From contig VZTI01005024.1 in assembly GCA_013397865.1 (NCBI GenBank), forward strand, positions 623,170 through 687,169: 64,000 nt of DNA, given 5' to 3'. Position numbers and translations under genes: made by a program. Below are positions 30,501 to 44,600 of the stretch, piece after piece. The stretch comes from Struthidea cinerea (Eukaryota > Chordata > Aves > Passeriformes > Corcoracidae). Below the pieces are notes generated by a model. It did no database searches, had not been told where the DNA came from, and saw nothing but the letters and a program-made list of their open reading frames with translations. Numbering within the stretch: the first letter of the stretch is position 1; every line of letters begins with the position of its first letter.

Positions 30501-33500
30501 GAAACCTTCCAAAGGTCATCCATCATATTGTTAACCCTTCAAGGGATGGAAGTATACTGCTAAATAAAAGTGAGCTAGGAGGGAAGACAGGCATTAGACT
30601 TGTTGCTTAATTGTTATTCCAGTGCCTGGCTCTGTTTTGGGCCACTCCAACTAATCACGTCCAGTACCACACCCCAAAAGCCATAAATAAGGCCAGTTTA
30701 TTGCAGTGACCACTTCTAAAAGCAGAAGAGGGACAGAAAATTTGAAAAAAGCATGCCAGAATTCAAGTAAAATCTTTTTGCCATCAAAAAGAAAGAAATA
30801 TTAATACAGCAAACATTATTTCAAAAGGACAATTTTGTACAGAAGTGTTTAGTCAAATTTGAAGAACCCGACTCAAAATAACATGAGGAGGAAAATCTTC
30901 TGATTTGAAGACAATTTGACAATGGGCAATTGGGTACTGAAGGTAGGTAGGAAGTTAGTAGGTACTGAAGAGTTACTAAAGGAAGTGTTGCTGAATGTTG
31001 CATACCACATAAAATCATCTTAAATCCTGATGAAAGCCACAAGACGTATATTCTCCCTATTAAAGCAAAAGAAACAGACTAAAATTAAAAGAATAACCAA
31101 ACCTCATAATGATACTATTAAGATCTTTTTGTGAGACATTTAAAAAGGACATGCTATAGAGTAATGTAGGGCTGTGACCAAATGAATTATTAATGGCGAG
31201 CAGAGCCAAAATACCAGAGAGATTGAAATAAATATTAGACCAATTAAAATAAAGCAGACCTTCTCCTGTACTACTAGCTGAGGAAGGCTCCACAATTTAT
31301 ATTTATATCCAGATTATGTTAAAGTAATGTGAAACTTAGAGAAGGATGTTGCAAGTCCAACGTCTCAATTTTGCATATTGCACACTCTAAAGCCTAAGAT
31401 AAGGGTTGGAAAGTCTAAGACTCCAGTTCCCCAGTTAGTTCATTTGGCTAACACAGGATTAATACAGGGCACTGCTTGCTGATCACCATAATGAAATTGC
31501 TCCACATGGGATGCTGAGCCAAGGTAATTAATAAACTTGAGAATTTCTGGACCATGAATGCTAGTGAGACATTTGACTCATGAACACTTTTTTCTAAAAA
31601 GGTTTTAGAGGAATGTAGATTTATATGAATCTACATACTGTATAAAAGACCAGTGCACTCAGGCAGATAATTAATCTGTAATTAGATCAATAAGTCTAAA
31701 CAGACAGATAAACCAGGAATGCTGTTATGTGTCCTGTATTATTTAACCAAGCTATTGCATTTTTATCTTTATTAAATTAAAGGATTACTGCTATAGAAGG
31801 CATACAGATATTGGAACAGATATTGAAAGATCGCTTACCCTGATGTGAAAGCCTTTGTTAAGGATTTGTAAAAGGTCTGGCTATGTTTCTGAAGGCTTAA
31901 GGAATTGTTCAGGATTGTAGTAGTACAACATGAAGCATGCTAAATCTGAAATAACAAAAAAGACAAGCAGCAGCCTAATTTTTCCAGTGCCATTAGAATG
32001 GAATGAAATAAAGAAAAAAAAATTCAAACAAAAAAACACGTAGAGATTTGTCATTCTCAATCTATTACTCTATTAATGTTGAACTTTTGACCAATAAAAA
32101 ATTTTGTGATCTGATAAAAAATATTCAGTCCCATATAAAAATGTGAGCTGTTTTAGGTAGACATAGGAGGGTTTCATGTGAGAGTGAAAAAAATGTTTGC
32201 ATCTATTCACCAAATTTCACTCAGACTTTTGCATATCTGAACATGCATAGACTTAAAAGTGTCTCAAATGAAGCATCACTGTAAAATATTTCATGTTAGG
32301 AAAAGGAAAAGGATGCAAAAAATTGCAGCATCACCAAATCTAGTTCAGATGGAGAAAACAAAAAAAAAGCTTAATCAGTCTAGATTCATAATATTTTACA
32401 GCTTGCTATCTCTCCCACTCTGTGCACTACAAAAATAATTTCTTGTGAAACCTCTGATAATATTCTCACATATTTATCAAGGAAACTGAATCTCTTTCCA
32501 CAGTCAGCAACTACTCCATAAACTCTGCAATTCATTGGGAAACATTTTCCCTCAATGGGAAAAGATAATTAATTGAGAATTTTTGCCTCCAAATTTAGGA
32601 CTTCAGAGGCACAGTCAGTTACCCATTTACCCTTACAGAGTGGAAAAATGACCTGACAACACTTCTCCCCAAGAAAACAAGACTGTAACTAAAATTTGGG
32701 AGAACAAAATGTCACACCACATAATTGTTCTTTGTTGTCAATTGCACGAAAACATTTATTTGTAAAGTGGCCTATAAGAAAAGTGTGAGAAGTGGTATCT
32801 CTGAAATCCAGGATATATTCCAGTGATGAGAACTGCATCTCCTCGGTGCAGGTAACAGTAACCTGCTTGGTACAAAAGGCACAAAAGACTATAAGGAGTC
32901 ACAAATTATATAATATTACATATCTAAATGTAAATTAATTACATAATTACTTTTACATTTTTAGTAAGCTAGATTTCATCTTCAGAACTTAATGTGTCTG
33001 TTAATGTGACAAATCTCAAAGTTCTCTGCAGTAAATGCTTTTATGTACAGCAAGAACGAAATATGAAATACTTCAAATGACAGCCTGAATGCTGCTTTAG
33101 TACCAGGGATAATTTAGTGGTCTCCTTCTGATTCAGTTGTTGTTTAGGTCAGTGGAAGTTGTGAATCCCTTAAATGAGAACTGCGTGATCAAATGAAATA
33201 AAATTCTCTAAAAAAACCTAAGTTGTTGCAAAGCTATATTTTATACACTAATTCCATCCAGCAGTTAAAACTCGGGTCCCTGAACAATAGAAAGCGTTTT
33301 GCTGAGCACAGTCCTCCCAGCTCCTAAGCTGCTCCTTCCCCCACTGTCTTCTATGTAACCAGGCAAATACAAAAGAGACCAATCAAACAAGATTTTTGTT
33401 TACCTTTCACTGGGAGATAGAAAGTGGTGAGCCTGCATATACTCCTTTGTTCACAGAGGATATGCACTGGATTTTGTTTGATACATGTTTTTAAAGTTCC

Positions 33501-33969
33501 TTTTAAGTTTTCACTTCTTAGAGAATGGTTGTGTTGCTATAGCTTTTGGCCCCTTGCTAACAGCAGCTTTTTCCCCCTCACCAGAATTTGAAGCTTTTGA
33601 TCTCTTTTATCTTCTGCTTGCCCATAGCCTAAGAATTGCATCTGTGGCAAAGCTTGTCCTCTTAAGAGTCCATTGACTTATTGCTAGAAAACAATAAGGA
33701 AATAGCTTTCTTTTCACTCAAGTCCCTGTTGAGATAATACATTCTGAAGGAACACAGTCTGTGTGGAGTAATCAGAGCTATTGTTCACCACTGTTTGAAA
33801 TACTGCTAGGGAGATGTGGGGGTAAGGTGGAAATCCAAGAGGGTTGCTACCTAAGAAAAATATACAGCTGGCAACCCAAAGTAGTCTTTTCTTTAATATC
33901 ACACATCAGGCTATGCTACAACTTGGACAATAGCACATATTGAACGTAAACAAACAGAGAAAAAAACAT

Positions 33970-34004
33970 AATAAATAAATAAATAAATATATATATATAT
34001 ATTT
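33970..34004. repeat. (TAAA)n and (TA)n microsatellite
   Basis: AATAAATAAATAAATA passes directly into a TATATATATATA run and then T-runs. Confidence 0.95.
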
Positions 34005-36117
34005 TTAATTTCAGTGCCACAGGGAAGGCAAGGCATTAGTAGTAGCACTCATCTTTCCAGTTCAGAACACACAGCACAGTCCAGCAGACCATCTCATAAT
34101 AAGACTGGACCATGTTTTCAGGCTGATTTTCTAAACACTGATGACTCTCCATAGCATCCTTACCAAAAAAAGAGAAAGCAGTGCTGGCCTCCACGGTACT
34201 ACTATGCCCAGAGTTCACCAGCAGAGCACACTGCACAGCAGCTTGGCCAGAGGACTGTCATTTCCCAGCCTCAGCTGGAAAAGGCGTTCTTCACTTCCAT
34301 CTTGCATTTTTGTACCCTGAAAACCAAGCAGCTGGACGCCTGTCACCAGTGAAGCAACGACAGTACTCCAAATGGTCGAGACCGAACACCTTCCTACAAA
34401 AATCCAGATGCCAAGATGTTCTAAATGTGACCTACTGGCTCCCAATCAGGTCCTCACTGCACAAGATCTGGGGTGGTATGAAATGCTTCTGATACTGCCA
34501 GCCCATTGCACCACAATAGTGTTGGAACTATGGTCATGCAGCTCTTTATTCTGCAGCTTTCTCCTAAGGAACGGGTTTTCCCAGAAAAATTTCTTTATTT
34601 CCACTCAATAAGAGAGAAAAAGTGGGTTGAAACGATATTTGTGTAGCTTCTCAGCTGTGATATCCGCTCCTTGTAACTGCAAATTTTATTTTTAAAAATC
34701 TTTGAGTAGAATTACACTTTACAAAAGCAGGCTATCATTATCTTTAAATCACTTTTTATTTTTTAACTTCCTTTTCACTTCTTTACAATGCTGTAGACAC
34801 AGTATAAACACCTAATGGGAAGAAATTATTTATGTATCACAGCCAAATGCTTAATTTAATCCCTTACCATGTAAAGAAGCCCACACACTCATGTCTTACA
34901 GTTAATTATTAAGAGTGGAAATTGTGTGTGTGTATTTATATTTAACACCCCCTTCTTTTTTATTTTCTGCAAATAATTCCATTTTCATTCAGGGGAATAG
35001 CAAATTTCAACCCTGGAAGTAGAGAAACCCTCTGCAAAATTCTGACAATGCAATGTCTACATTCTAGAAAATGAAATATTAAAGGGCAAAAATGATTAAT
35101 TTTATTTGTTTCTGAATTTGGCAAAAAGAGGATATGAAAGTATATTAAGTAATGAATTTCATGTTCTACATACAGTGCCATAAGGGAATAAAGATTTAAA
35201 GGTTAGCAGAGCAAGAAAGACAACCACAGCAGTAGTAAAAAAAAAAATCAGCAATCTTGCTGTCTCCAGAAACAAAAAAAAAATTAGCATAGCATGACCA
35301 CTACCAAATGAGTTCTTCACACTTTACATAAAGAATTGTACAAAACTACATGAAAAGACCCTTCTGGTCTTCTATTCCCTCCCAATTACTAAATATTTCT
35401 TTGCGAAATATACTTTTTTGCCTAAGGAAAGGGAAACTACAAAGAACAGTCATTTGGCCCAGTTTTTATGTCTTTTTTACAGACACGTGATGTTAGGTGA
35501 CTTTATTTCACTTGCCAACTCTCTTTTCATAGTTCAGGTCATCAAGCACCAAGGTTATTGGTGAAAAAAATTTAAGAAAAAAAATGACAGAGATGTACAA
35601 CATTTGGACTCTGATTGCCCTTTACCCTTGTAATTTCCACAGGACAAAGTTTCTTTGGTTCTGTGGGAATATTTTTTTACAAAGATTTGCCTCTGGAGAT
35701 ACGTAATTTTGAGGAAAATTCCTCAGAGCAGTCCGACATCTGCTCTAACTTAGGTGGCTTCCTCAAGTGAAGTCGCACCACACGCATTCCCACCCCGGAG
35801 GGCTGTTACTCCAGTATGCACCATCCACCAAAGAAATCAATGACAAATTCAGTGTCACTTGAAGCTGCATAGATCCAGAACAAGGACACTAAACATTTCC
35901 TCTACCAGCTCCCATCATAAATGAGAGTCAAAACTGACGCAGCTGGGTGGCTTATGTCACAGTTTTCCACAAGAATAGAGGAAATGGGGAAAAGCCATTA
36001 TGGTAAAGAGGTTGAGATAAAGCTCTATGCCCTGAAGGTCATTTCCTATGAGTAGAAGCTAACCTAGACTAGACCTTCAGCTCCAGTGACAACACCAAAT
36101 GAGAATTTTACTGCTTT

Positions 36118-36140
36118 TTTTTGTTTGTTTGTTTGTTTAT
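36118..36140. repeat. (GTTT)n microsatellite
   Basis: T-run followed by four GTTT units. Confidence 0.9.
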
Positions 36141-36997
36141 AAATAATTATCTTTTCTAAGATATACACTTAAAATAATGTCATAAATTGTAAATTAAGTC
36201 TGTAAAATATAGTTCAGCAACAGTGATATAAATTCTCAGCAGCACTACTGAATATCTCCTCACAATACTTTTGAAGTCCAAAAACACCTTCAGAGATGTT
36301 TCAGGAATCTTTTTAGACAGGCTTTCAGGCTGCATATCAGTTGGTTTAACTGTTTTGCATACTACATTGCAAATGCATTTAATGCACTTATTTATTGTCT
36401 AATTCCCTTTAGGTTCTGTTATGCATGGACAACATTTTTTACACAGCAATTCTGACAAAAGCTTTAAATAAAGTTAAATTGTAACATTACAGCTCTACTA
36501 AGCTTTTCAAGGTTGCAAAACAAATAGTTTCCAGGCTTAACACAAGGCTTAATCAAGAAAAAAAAATATCCCAAATCAATCAAGAAACAAATAAAAATCT
36601 TATCATATAAAGGGCATTTTTGCTTTCATAAGAGATCTTTTTTGCATAGTCAGTCACAAAAAAAAGAAGTCCAGCTGCCCCTGAACTTAATAAGGTCTGC
36701 AACGATGCGTTACTACTAGCAATGAGAACACCATTGGTATCAGTAAGAATGACAGCAATGAGGGAAAAATAACAGGTCACAGTTACATGGTCAATCAAAA
36801 AGCTGTCTCTGCCTACCAGTATGGACAGTCTTCACAACTTCATCATGGCTCATGGGGTATTTAATACCTTTTTCTTGAAAATATAGTCCCAAGGTTTGTG
36901 ACGATACTGCATCCCTCAAGTTTAATTTTTAAAAGATTCTATCCCATGAAACTTCTAAGAAATATTTAAAAACTGAACTCCATGCATTCAGAGGAAA

Positions 36998-37120
36998 ACA
37001 AAACAAAACAAAACAAAAAAAACCAAACCAACCAACCAACCAAAAAAAAGAAAAAAAAACCCCAAAAAAAAGAACCCAAAAAAACTCCACCCCAAGCAAC
37101 TAAAAAAACCCCAAAAAACA
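36998..37120. repeat. A/C-rich low-complexity repeat
   Basis: Runs of (AAAAC)n, then (CCAA)n, then A-runs broken by CCCC. The long open frames on both strands across it are low-complexity by-products. Confidence 0.95.
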
Positions 37121-40100
37121 CAGAGGTTGTATTTATTAATTTTTTTTTAAATCTGCACCTTTTAAACTTGTCCCCAGATTCTGTACATTTGGAAAGGGAT
37201 TCAAACCTCAGCTTAAGATGCTGCTCAATGCAGTTGTGTAGACACCAGGTCTGCACATTAGCCCTTGCAGGCAAAAGAAAGACAGGCAGCTGCCACGGAT
37301 AAGGGTTCCCACTCACACTGCCATACATTTCCTGAAATAGGAGTTGAGCAGGTCTCCTTCTCTTCTCATCAGCTATTTAGGGGACTTGATTGACCCCTAA
37401 AGTTAGATGAGAATTCTTTCACTCCAAGTTCTAAACTAAGAATAAAGTAACAGTTAAATCTCCTAAGCTATGGATCGATTAATTGATATTAAAATGAAAG
37501 AAAAAAGATCAGGAATATTTGAACCTAAGGGACGTTTTTTATTATAATGTATTACTCATGTAGGATACAAGCATTACAATATATCCAGATAAAACAACAC
37601 CAATTAATTAATGTTTGACAGAAAATTGGGGCTAAGAAATCAATTTAATTTTCTATTACTACAAAACCAAAATGATTTCAGGAAAAATGCTACATCATCT
37701 TTTCACCACCAGTAGTCCAATAGTAGCTCCAACAGCCAAACTACAGAAAAGTTTAATTTCTTGTGCAAGTTATCATATGACAATAAACGTCTCTGAAATG
37801 GCAGCCTCAGAAACAACAAATTCCCTAAACTGAGATGACTGCCAAGAACCAAGCTCTGTGTAACGAACTTGCCCACTTTCTGATGTTTCATACATTCCTG
37901 TTTTTACATGATATCACGAGAAGTCAGCATGACTCTAATAGATAGTTTAAGAAAAATTACATGCTTTATGTTATGATTGTTATTAAAGGAAAACATTACA
38001 TAAAATATTTAATATCTCCAGTCACATCGTATGATTCTAACTTTTGTTTTTACAAACGAGGGAGTCATTTCACTGGAATAATTCTTTTCCACCAGGGTTT
38101 GCCAGTTCAGAAATAACGACTGTAAGGTTACCCAAGAAGTTTTAAATCCCTGTGGCTTGACACAAGTAACACACCGCCAGAAAGTCTCACCCCTCACAGA
38201 GCTCCATTATTATACATATTTGTAGTCCAGTAGGGAAGGATGACAGTGAGTCAGCCACAGTCACTGCCCCAGGGAGATGATCCCTTCTTGATGTCAATCA
38301 CAGTGAAGATTCTCTCACTCTTTCACTTGCAGAAAGGCTGCAATGGCCAAGGGAGGGTTCAGGAATGCAGTTAGCACTGAGCGACAAGAGGTCCTTGCTT
38401 AAACGTGCTCATTTAGGGCTTAAATGCTATTATAATGATGCTACCGAAACAATGTATTAGAAACCCAAAGGTTTCACTTAAAGGAAAATGTTACTAAACT
38501 TTATAACAGATCAAGTTCCAGGGTACTAGGACAAGTAGTTTCCCCTTCTGTTGCTACACAAAATATATTCTTTGGGTCTGCATTAGTGAAAACAGCCTCT
38601 GCCTTTCATAAACCCAAGATAGTTAGCTTCATAGTCTAGTATGGCAGCTTAACCTAATTACATATACAAGAAATAAAGGGTGGTTGAAGGAGCATAAGAG
38701 GAAACATTGACGCCTTCAGCCATGGAATGAGACATCCATCTGCAACATCTTCCCTGGAACTGTACAGGATTACTCAGTCTGAGGCCTGATTTTGAATTCT
38801 TCGTAATGATGATGATCCTAGTAGTAATAATGTGTTTGGAACAGGCAAATGCACCTTAAATAGTAATACTGGAGTCATCATTAAACTTACTGTGTGTTCC
38901 TGACATTAGACCACAGCAGGATCACCATGGATTGCTGGTACACTTTGGTTTCTGCAAGAATCTGCTCAGTAGGGGCATTCAAAATGCTGGTCACACAGGT
39001 ATTTGTACCTGTAGAGCCTATTAACAACAGCTATAAAGACAGGCACACAGCCAACCATCTCACCTGCCTTCTTCAGACCCATCCTTTGTTGAAGTTCCCC
39101 AATTTCAAAAGGATTCAGGTGTATTTAAAACACACGTGATACAAAACAGAGTATCAGACTCCATTTTTTCACTGAATACACTTGCTTTCCAAAGTTTTTG
39201 TGAAGCAAGACATCGTATTTTTATTAAGATCCATTATTATTTTCATTATCGTTGCTGCAACCATTATCACTCATTAGTAAAATGAAGCACAGAAACTGAA
39301 TGGGCAAAGAAAACACTGATCAGGGGAAAAGTGTAAAATTTAAATATGCTGTTGCATCTACAGACTCACTTGGCATTACAAATACACTTTGTTTCTATAA
39401 ACTGAAAACTACTTTAAATCAGTGATTAAGTTATTTCTTCATCAAGGAAGTTAATATGCTTTTCAGAGAATTGTGGATTATAATGCGTGGACAATGAAAG
39501 GAAAAGTACTTATTTCTGTGAATTGTTAACTTGCTGGTGGTTCTGCTCTAACATTAATGCTCTGTGGGTACTGCTTACAAGGGGGTTTACGGTACAAAGA
39601 ATATACATTGAAATATATAATATATATTGAAAACTTTGTTTTTAACCCAAAACTTCTTTTTAACTAATTCCTGCACTGTTACAGGAATATAATAAGGCAC
39701 CTGAAGCCATAAAAACATTTAAGATATCAATAAAACTTAATAATGGACAAACTGGTTTGTCTCAAAATACACAAAAATAATTGGACTGAGACATTACATG
39801 CCAGGTTATTACTTGGAAAAACAAATTAGTGATTCCTACTACTACAAAATACTGAAAATGAAGGTTCATAATGGAAATGCTGACCAACTATTTACTTCAC
39901 CCATGCTAGCTAGACATATAAATGCTCTCAGACACTCTGTAAAGATCTGAAGCTTTCTTTGATAAACTCTGCTTCCATAACCAAAAATGAATAACCACCT
40001 TTCCCAGCTTTTAAGAGCCGTACAGCTATAAGCACAGCAACTCCTATCTTGCAAATTTCGTGACATCCCAGAATAGTGTGGAAGCAGGATTATTGTAAGT

Positions 40101-40160
40101 CATCAGTGAAGTTGTATTAAAAGAAGTGCTAAGAAAGCGTGAATTACACTAACTACTTTT

Positions 40161-40162
<2 letters not shown>

Positions 40163-40210
<48 letters not shown>

Positions 40211-40302
40211 NNNNNNNNNNNNNNNNNNNNNNNNNNNNNNNNNNNNNNNNNNNNNNNNNNNNNNNNNNNNNNNNNNTTTTTTTGTTTTTTTTTTTGTTTT
40301 TG
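40163..40302. repeat. Poly(T) tract interrupted by an assembly gap
   Basis: A T homopolymer runs from about 40163 to 40210, then 66 N (40211-40276), then T-rich sequence to about 40302. The gap probably reflects a homopolymer that could not be sequenced, so its true length is unknown. Confidence 0.95.
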
Positions 40303-41324
40303 GTTAAGAGACCATCCTTTGAAGAGGTCACCAAAGCCAAAATATAATTACAAAGTTAATATTCTCTTTTCAGAGTAAATTAAAGGCATTTGTTTCAGAT
40401 TATCTATCCAATACAAGCTGGGGAAATATCCATCTAATCAAATCAAGCATGGTTTATATTACAGTTTAGCAAAAGACACTGTATCTGACACTTTCAGAAA
40501 TTATTCAGATTTTTGGGTACAGTAATTGCTGTACAGCAGTAGGCCAATGCCAAACATGAAATGAAACTCATCATTAATATAAAATCCTTTCGTCTATGCT
40601 GCTCTTGAGACTTTTTCACTAGATCCTTTCAACAGGAAATCAAACAGCTTATTTGTGATTCATGTTTTTGCCTTTTCTGGGAGTGGTTCCCAGTATAGCA
40701 ATCTTTGCCAACGGGACCAAATCACGGACTTCAGGAGCATGTTCCAGATTTAGCCCAATGATTCAAGCTCCCACCTGCTTTTAAAGGGGAAAACCCTTCT
40801 CTGTGGAACTATTAACCTGACATGTCTCCCGTCTAGACTAATAATTATGTTAAGAACTGAGTCCATTATCCACATAGAATGGGTGGAGGCTTTGATAAAC
40901 CAGTAATAATAGGCGTCAGACTAGTCACCAAGGATTGTTCTTACTTGCTTTCTTATAAAAAGGAACATTAGGCTCATTCAAGAATTCTGCTTCCATTGGG
41001 ACTGACAAACAGTGTGTTTCTTTCCATCAAAGGCAAGGGACTGCCCTGCAGTGCATATAAAATGGGAAATGGAATATTGTTCAACGAAGGTTGACCTGCT
41101 CCTGTAGATTTTTGTCAACACTGCTTTTGTTCGAAATAGGAAGCAGTGTTCCTCTAATTGTACCATACCAATTCTTCTCATTGCAGTATTCTAATGGATG
41201 CATTCATTTAATATATTCTATGCTTTGGAAAAAAAAAAAAAACCAAAACGCACAAGCAAAACAAGTGTTGAGAACTGGAAAGAAACTGGTGACCCTCAGT
41301 AGAAAAAAAGTAATGTACAATTCC

Positions 41325-41612
41325 CAAGGCGACAGTTTTGAAACTCAAGTTGCCCAGGCCCCGTCTCAGCAGCGGGCCTGGCAGAGGCTTAGATTTCACA
41401 AGGAACACCAGCGAAGGAGCTTCAGTTCTGGCAGGAATCTGCCGCTCCATCCTCACGCCGGACCCGTGGGAATGGGGGATGTGCTCTCGGGTGCCCTCTA
41501 CTGGCACCGGGAGCACGCACTACTGGCACAATCCTGTCGGCAGTCATCTTTAATGCACGCAGTTAGCCCACTGCCCAATACCCTCAAGCACGAGTGCAAA
41601 TCCTTTTGCTAA
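41325..41612. promoter_or_regulatory. CpG-richer islet with CTCF motif in the gene desert
   Basis: About 290 bp with clearly higher GC and many CpGs compared with the AT-rich flanks. It contains a full CTCF core match on the minus strand at 41491-41504. Open frames on both strands are a by-product of the GC content and resemble no protein I know. It is most likely a regulatory or insulator element, or a weak unmethylated islet. Confidence 0.5.
41491..41504 (-). promoter_or_regulatory. CTCF binding motif
   Basis: The minus strand reads CCAGTAGAGGGCAC, which fits every position of the CTCF core consensus CCASYAGRKGGCRC. Flanking bases (GGTG before, CCCG after) are GC-rich. Occupancy is not shown by sequence alone. 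Confidence 0.6.
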
Positions 41613-41654
41613 CCTCCCTGAGTCTATCCAGAGCTCTTAAAATGTTGGTTGTTG

Positions 41655-41674
41655 TTTTTTTTTTTTTTTTTTTC
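41655..41674. repeat. Poly(T) run
   Basis: An uninterrupted T stretch just after the CpG-richer islet. Part of ordinary low-complexity sequence. Confidence 0.85.
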
Positions 41675-44600
41675 AGTTCAAGAGTGTTAACCAAAGTATC
41701 TAGCCATACAGAAAACTCTTTATCCCATTTTGAAACAGGCAAGAAGAAAATAGATTTTCAAGCACTCTCAGACAGAGGAAAATAAACCACATAGAGCACT
41801 ATTATAAAATATTTGAATTATTCACTTGCATTTTCCTTTCGAATATCTCAAAGAATTGCAAGGAGATTGAGATGCATTGTTACCACTGTTTGTCACAGAG
41901 GGAAACCAAACGAGGAAACTAAAATACAGCTGTTTTATTTCTTACAAGCAAGGCTGTTACTGAAAAGGGAAATAAAATATTTCAGGAATTCTCATTTCTA
42001 CATGCTGTTTTTCATATCACTCTTAAAAACCGTGTATTTGAACTGATTGCTTTCATATTGATTCATGAGTCTGACATTTTTAAATAGCTGCACACAAATG
42101 TCTAATGAAAGATAAATGTATGACCTCTTTGAAAAAATATTGCTGATATCTATCTTTGCAGAGTTATGTCAGAAGTAAGAACAGTTACCTTCTCTTATAG
42201 TAAAAATTTCTGTCATAAATGAACACTACAGAATGAAGCACAGTCAATTTCATCCACAGCCATATGCAAAGGTCCCAGCACAATGACCATTGAACAACTA
42301 TCAATCTTCAGCTATCAGTGTAGTTTCAGGTTCAGATTTCTTTCAATAACAAAAATATATTTGACATTACCTCAAAAGTTCCAAGCCTACTTAAAAAAAA
42401 AAAAAATAGAAACAGCAATTTGCATGGTATGTTTCGCTCCTATGCAGCAAGTACTAAAAGATGACTATACTTAAAATCATTATGCAATTTATAATGTTTT
42501 CATAATATAAAAGCTTGACAATTCAAAGTGATGTTTTTCTTTCTCTTCAGTTCTCTGAAGTAACTACTCTAACAGGAAGCAGCAATCCTAAGAGACTGAA
42601 CCCTTTTAGGGAACAGAGATGCCAAACACAGATACAAAGAAGATAGAAGAAAAACTCTAAGATTCAGTTAAAAAAAACAAAGATGACCCTGAAGCTCCTG
42701 TAGATACCCTAACGTAGTAACATAAGAAATGGACATCACTGAAACAAACAACGAAAAAACAATCAGGAAAGAAGATCTAGCCACAGGGCTTTGTTTTCCT
42801 ACAGATGAGAAGCAGTGTGCTACAGTCCCTATAGAAGCGCAGTAATTGGTGTGTTGGGAACATCCAACACCCATCCATTCTACAGCCCAGAGGACCAAGT
42901 TTATGTTACACAATCTAACCCTTCCCAGCAGCATCAGCCTGGACTCTTTCCGGAGTACTGCGTCTCAGTCACTTTCAGCACTGCACTCAGGTTTGAGAAA
43001 GCGATACTTGCCATAGCACGCTCTTTTTATGTAACCCCCGGTGATCGAGGAACAAACTTTCCCACAAATCACTACACGCTGCTAGTAAAGATAAGATCCC
43101 TGAGAATGCAAAACAACTGCTTGCAGCATGACAAAGCTAAACTAGATGGTGCCATTCAGTGGGGTTACCTCTGAGGAAGGGCAGAGCAAGGGCTGTGGCC
43201 ACATTGCCAGCAGGCGGGAAACATGACCAAAGCACTGCACAGCCTCCTTTTGTCAAGCTCATCACACACCTCTCTGTTTATAAAAAACAATGGCTCTTAC
43301 AATTTGGCCTTAACAAACAGGCTTTGCCAGTTTGAACTTCAAATGAAATTTCACTAGTTTTAAACAGGGTCTTGCTACAACACAGGTATTTCATCATTAA
43401 TGTATTTTTCAAGGCTATATGGATCTCCTATGGAAATTCCTGAAGTTATGATTCAAGCATTTTTTAAATTTTCTTTTTCAATAGCAAGCTTTGTTCGTTT
43501 ATTTCCTGGTAGGTAAACTTGACTGTTCAAGAAAAGCCATTATGCTTGCCCTACCAGTACTAATATTCTCCTACTGATTCTGTCACCTCAGAAAGTGAGC
43601 AAAGAAAGTTACTGGCCTGTGATTTGCAAAGTCCCTTGCCTGCCATAAGCTGAGCTGTAAGCATTGCTCTCCTGCAGGCTCTGTCCCTCATTTGTGAAGC
43701 AGAGATAATAGCTACTCCTTGCTTGCTGCACAATAGCTATGAGAAGTCAAACACAATAAACCCTCGGGAACACTGTGGCCATAAGAAGAGTAAAGCAGCA
43801 AAGGTGAAAAGTCAGGACATATTTATTTTCCTGGCAGAGCACTGCTCTCAGAACAGTAAGGCAAACAACAGGCCAACAACCCTGGTGTAACAACAGGTAG
43901 GGTTGGTCGAAAGTAAGATGCATTCGGCCTGTTGCTGTTAACTGGTGGTGTTTCTGTTGCTAGCATTGTGGAACACTGCGATCAAATAATTATTGTTTCC
44001 TTGGTTGCCAACTATATTTCTTTTATTAGTAATACCGGCCTTTGTTTATTCTTCTTCCTCCCATGGGAAATTTAAACATATCTCCAGAAGGGATGTCGTA
44101 TGACTCTCGTTTATAATGGGATCCCTCCCTTTCTTCCCAGGCAAGGCTCTCTCTTTCCTTTTTTTTCCCCTCTATATTTGTAGAGAGGAACACCAAGTCA
44201 AATCTCTGCTGTGTTCACATTCATGTGATCTGAACAAGATGAACAGATCAGCAGTTCTCACACATTTGCCTAGGAGACGTACAGCTGAGGAGAATTCATC
44301 TCAGACACCACTCCATTTGAACTGTTTAACATTCATTCTGACATTAGCAACGGACTATAAGGAAAAGTAGTGCACATATATGTATGTAGTATACATACAT
44401 TTCCGTGGGGTTTTTTTCTTCCCTTAATGCAGTGACTGTTTTCTGGGATTTTGCATCCTTCATTTCTTGGCTCTTTTGCTCTTGATTTCGTACTAGTTCT
44501 CCCACCACACTCTTTCCTTTCTCACCAATGCATGCATTTTACTATCTGTCCCCAATATTGCTCACTCACAGCCTATTTCTTGGTGTGGTTTTGTCTGCTT

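Larger units (their letters stand above)
24548..40162. other. Gene desert, central part
   Basis: AT-rich, with only short open frames whose translations resemble no protein I know. Holds the microsatellites at 33.97, 36.12 and 37.0 kb. The frames at about 27.86-28.26 kb and 34.18-34.61 kb overlap in several phases and show no protein-like signature. No gene supported. Confidence 0.7.

Noticed and set aside
36966..37328. Hydrophobic 120-codon minus-strand frame resembling a membrane protein
   Set aside because: The Phe/Gly/Trp run is the translation of the A/C-rich low-complexity repeat.
41091..41612. 173-codon plus-strand frame, the longest in the desert
   Set aside because: Composition is not protein-like, it crosses a poly(A) run and the GC-richer islet, and no motif or domain is recognisable.
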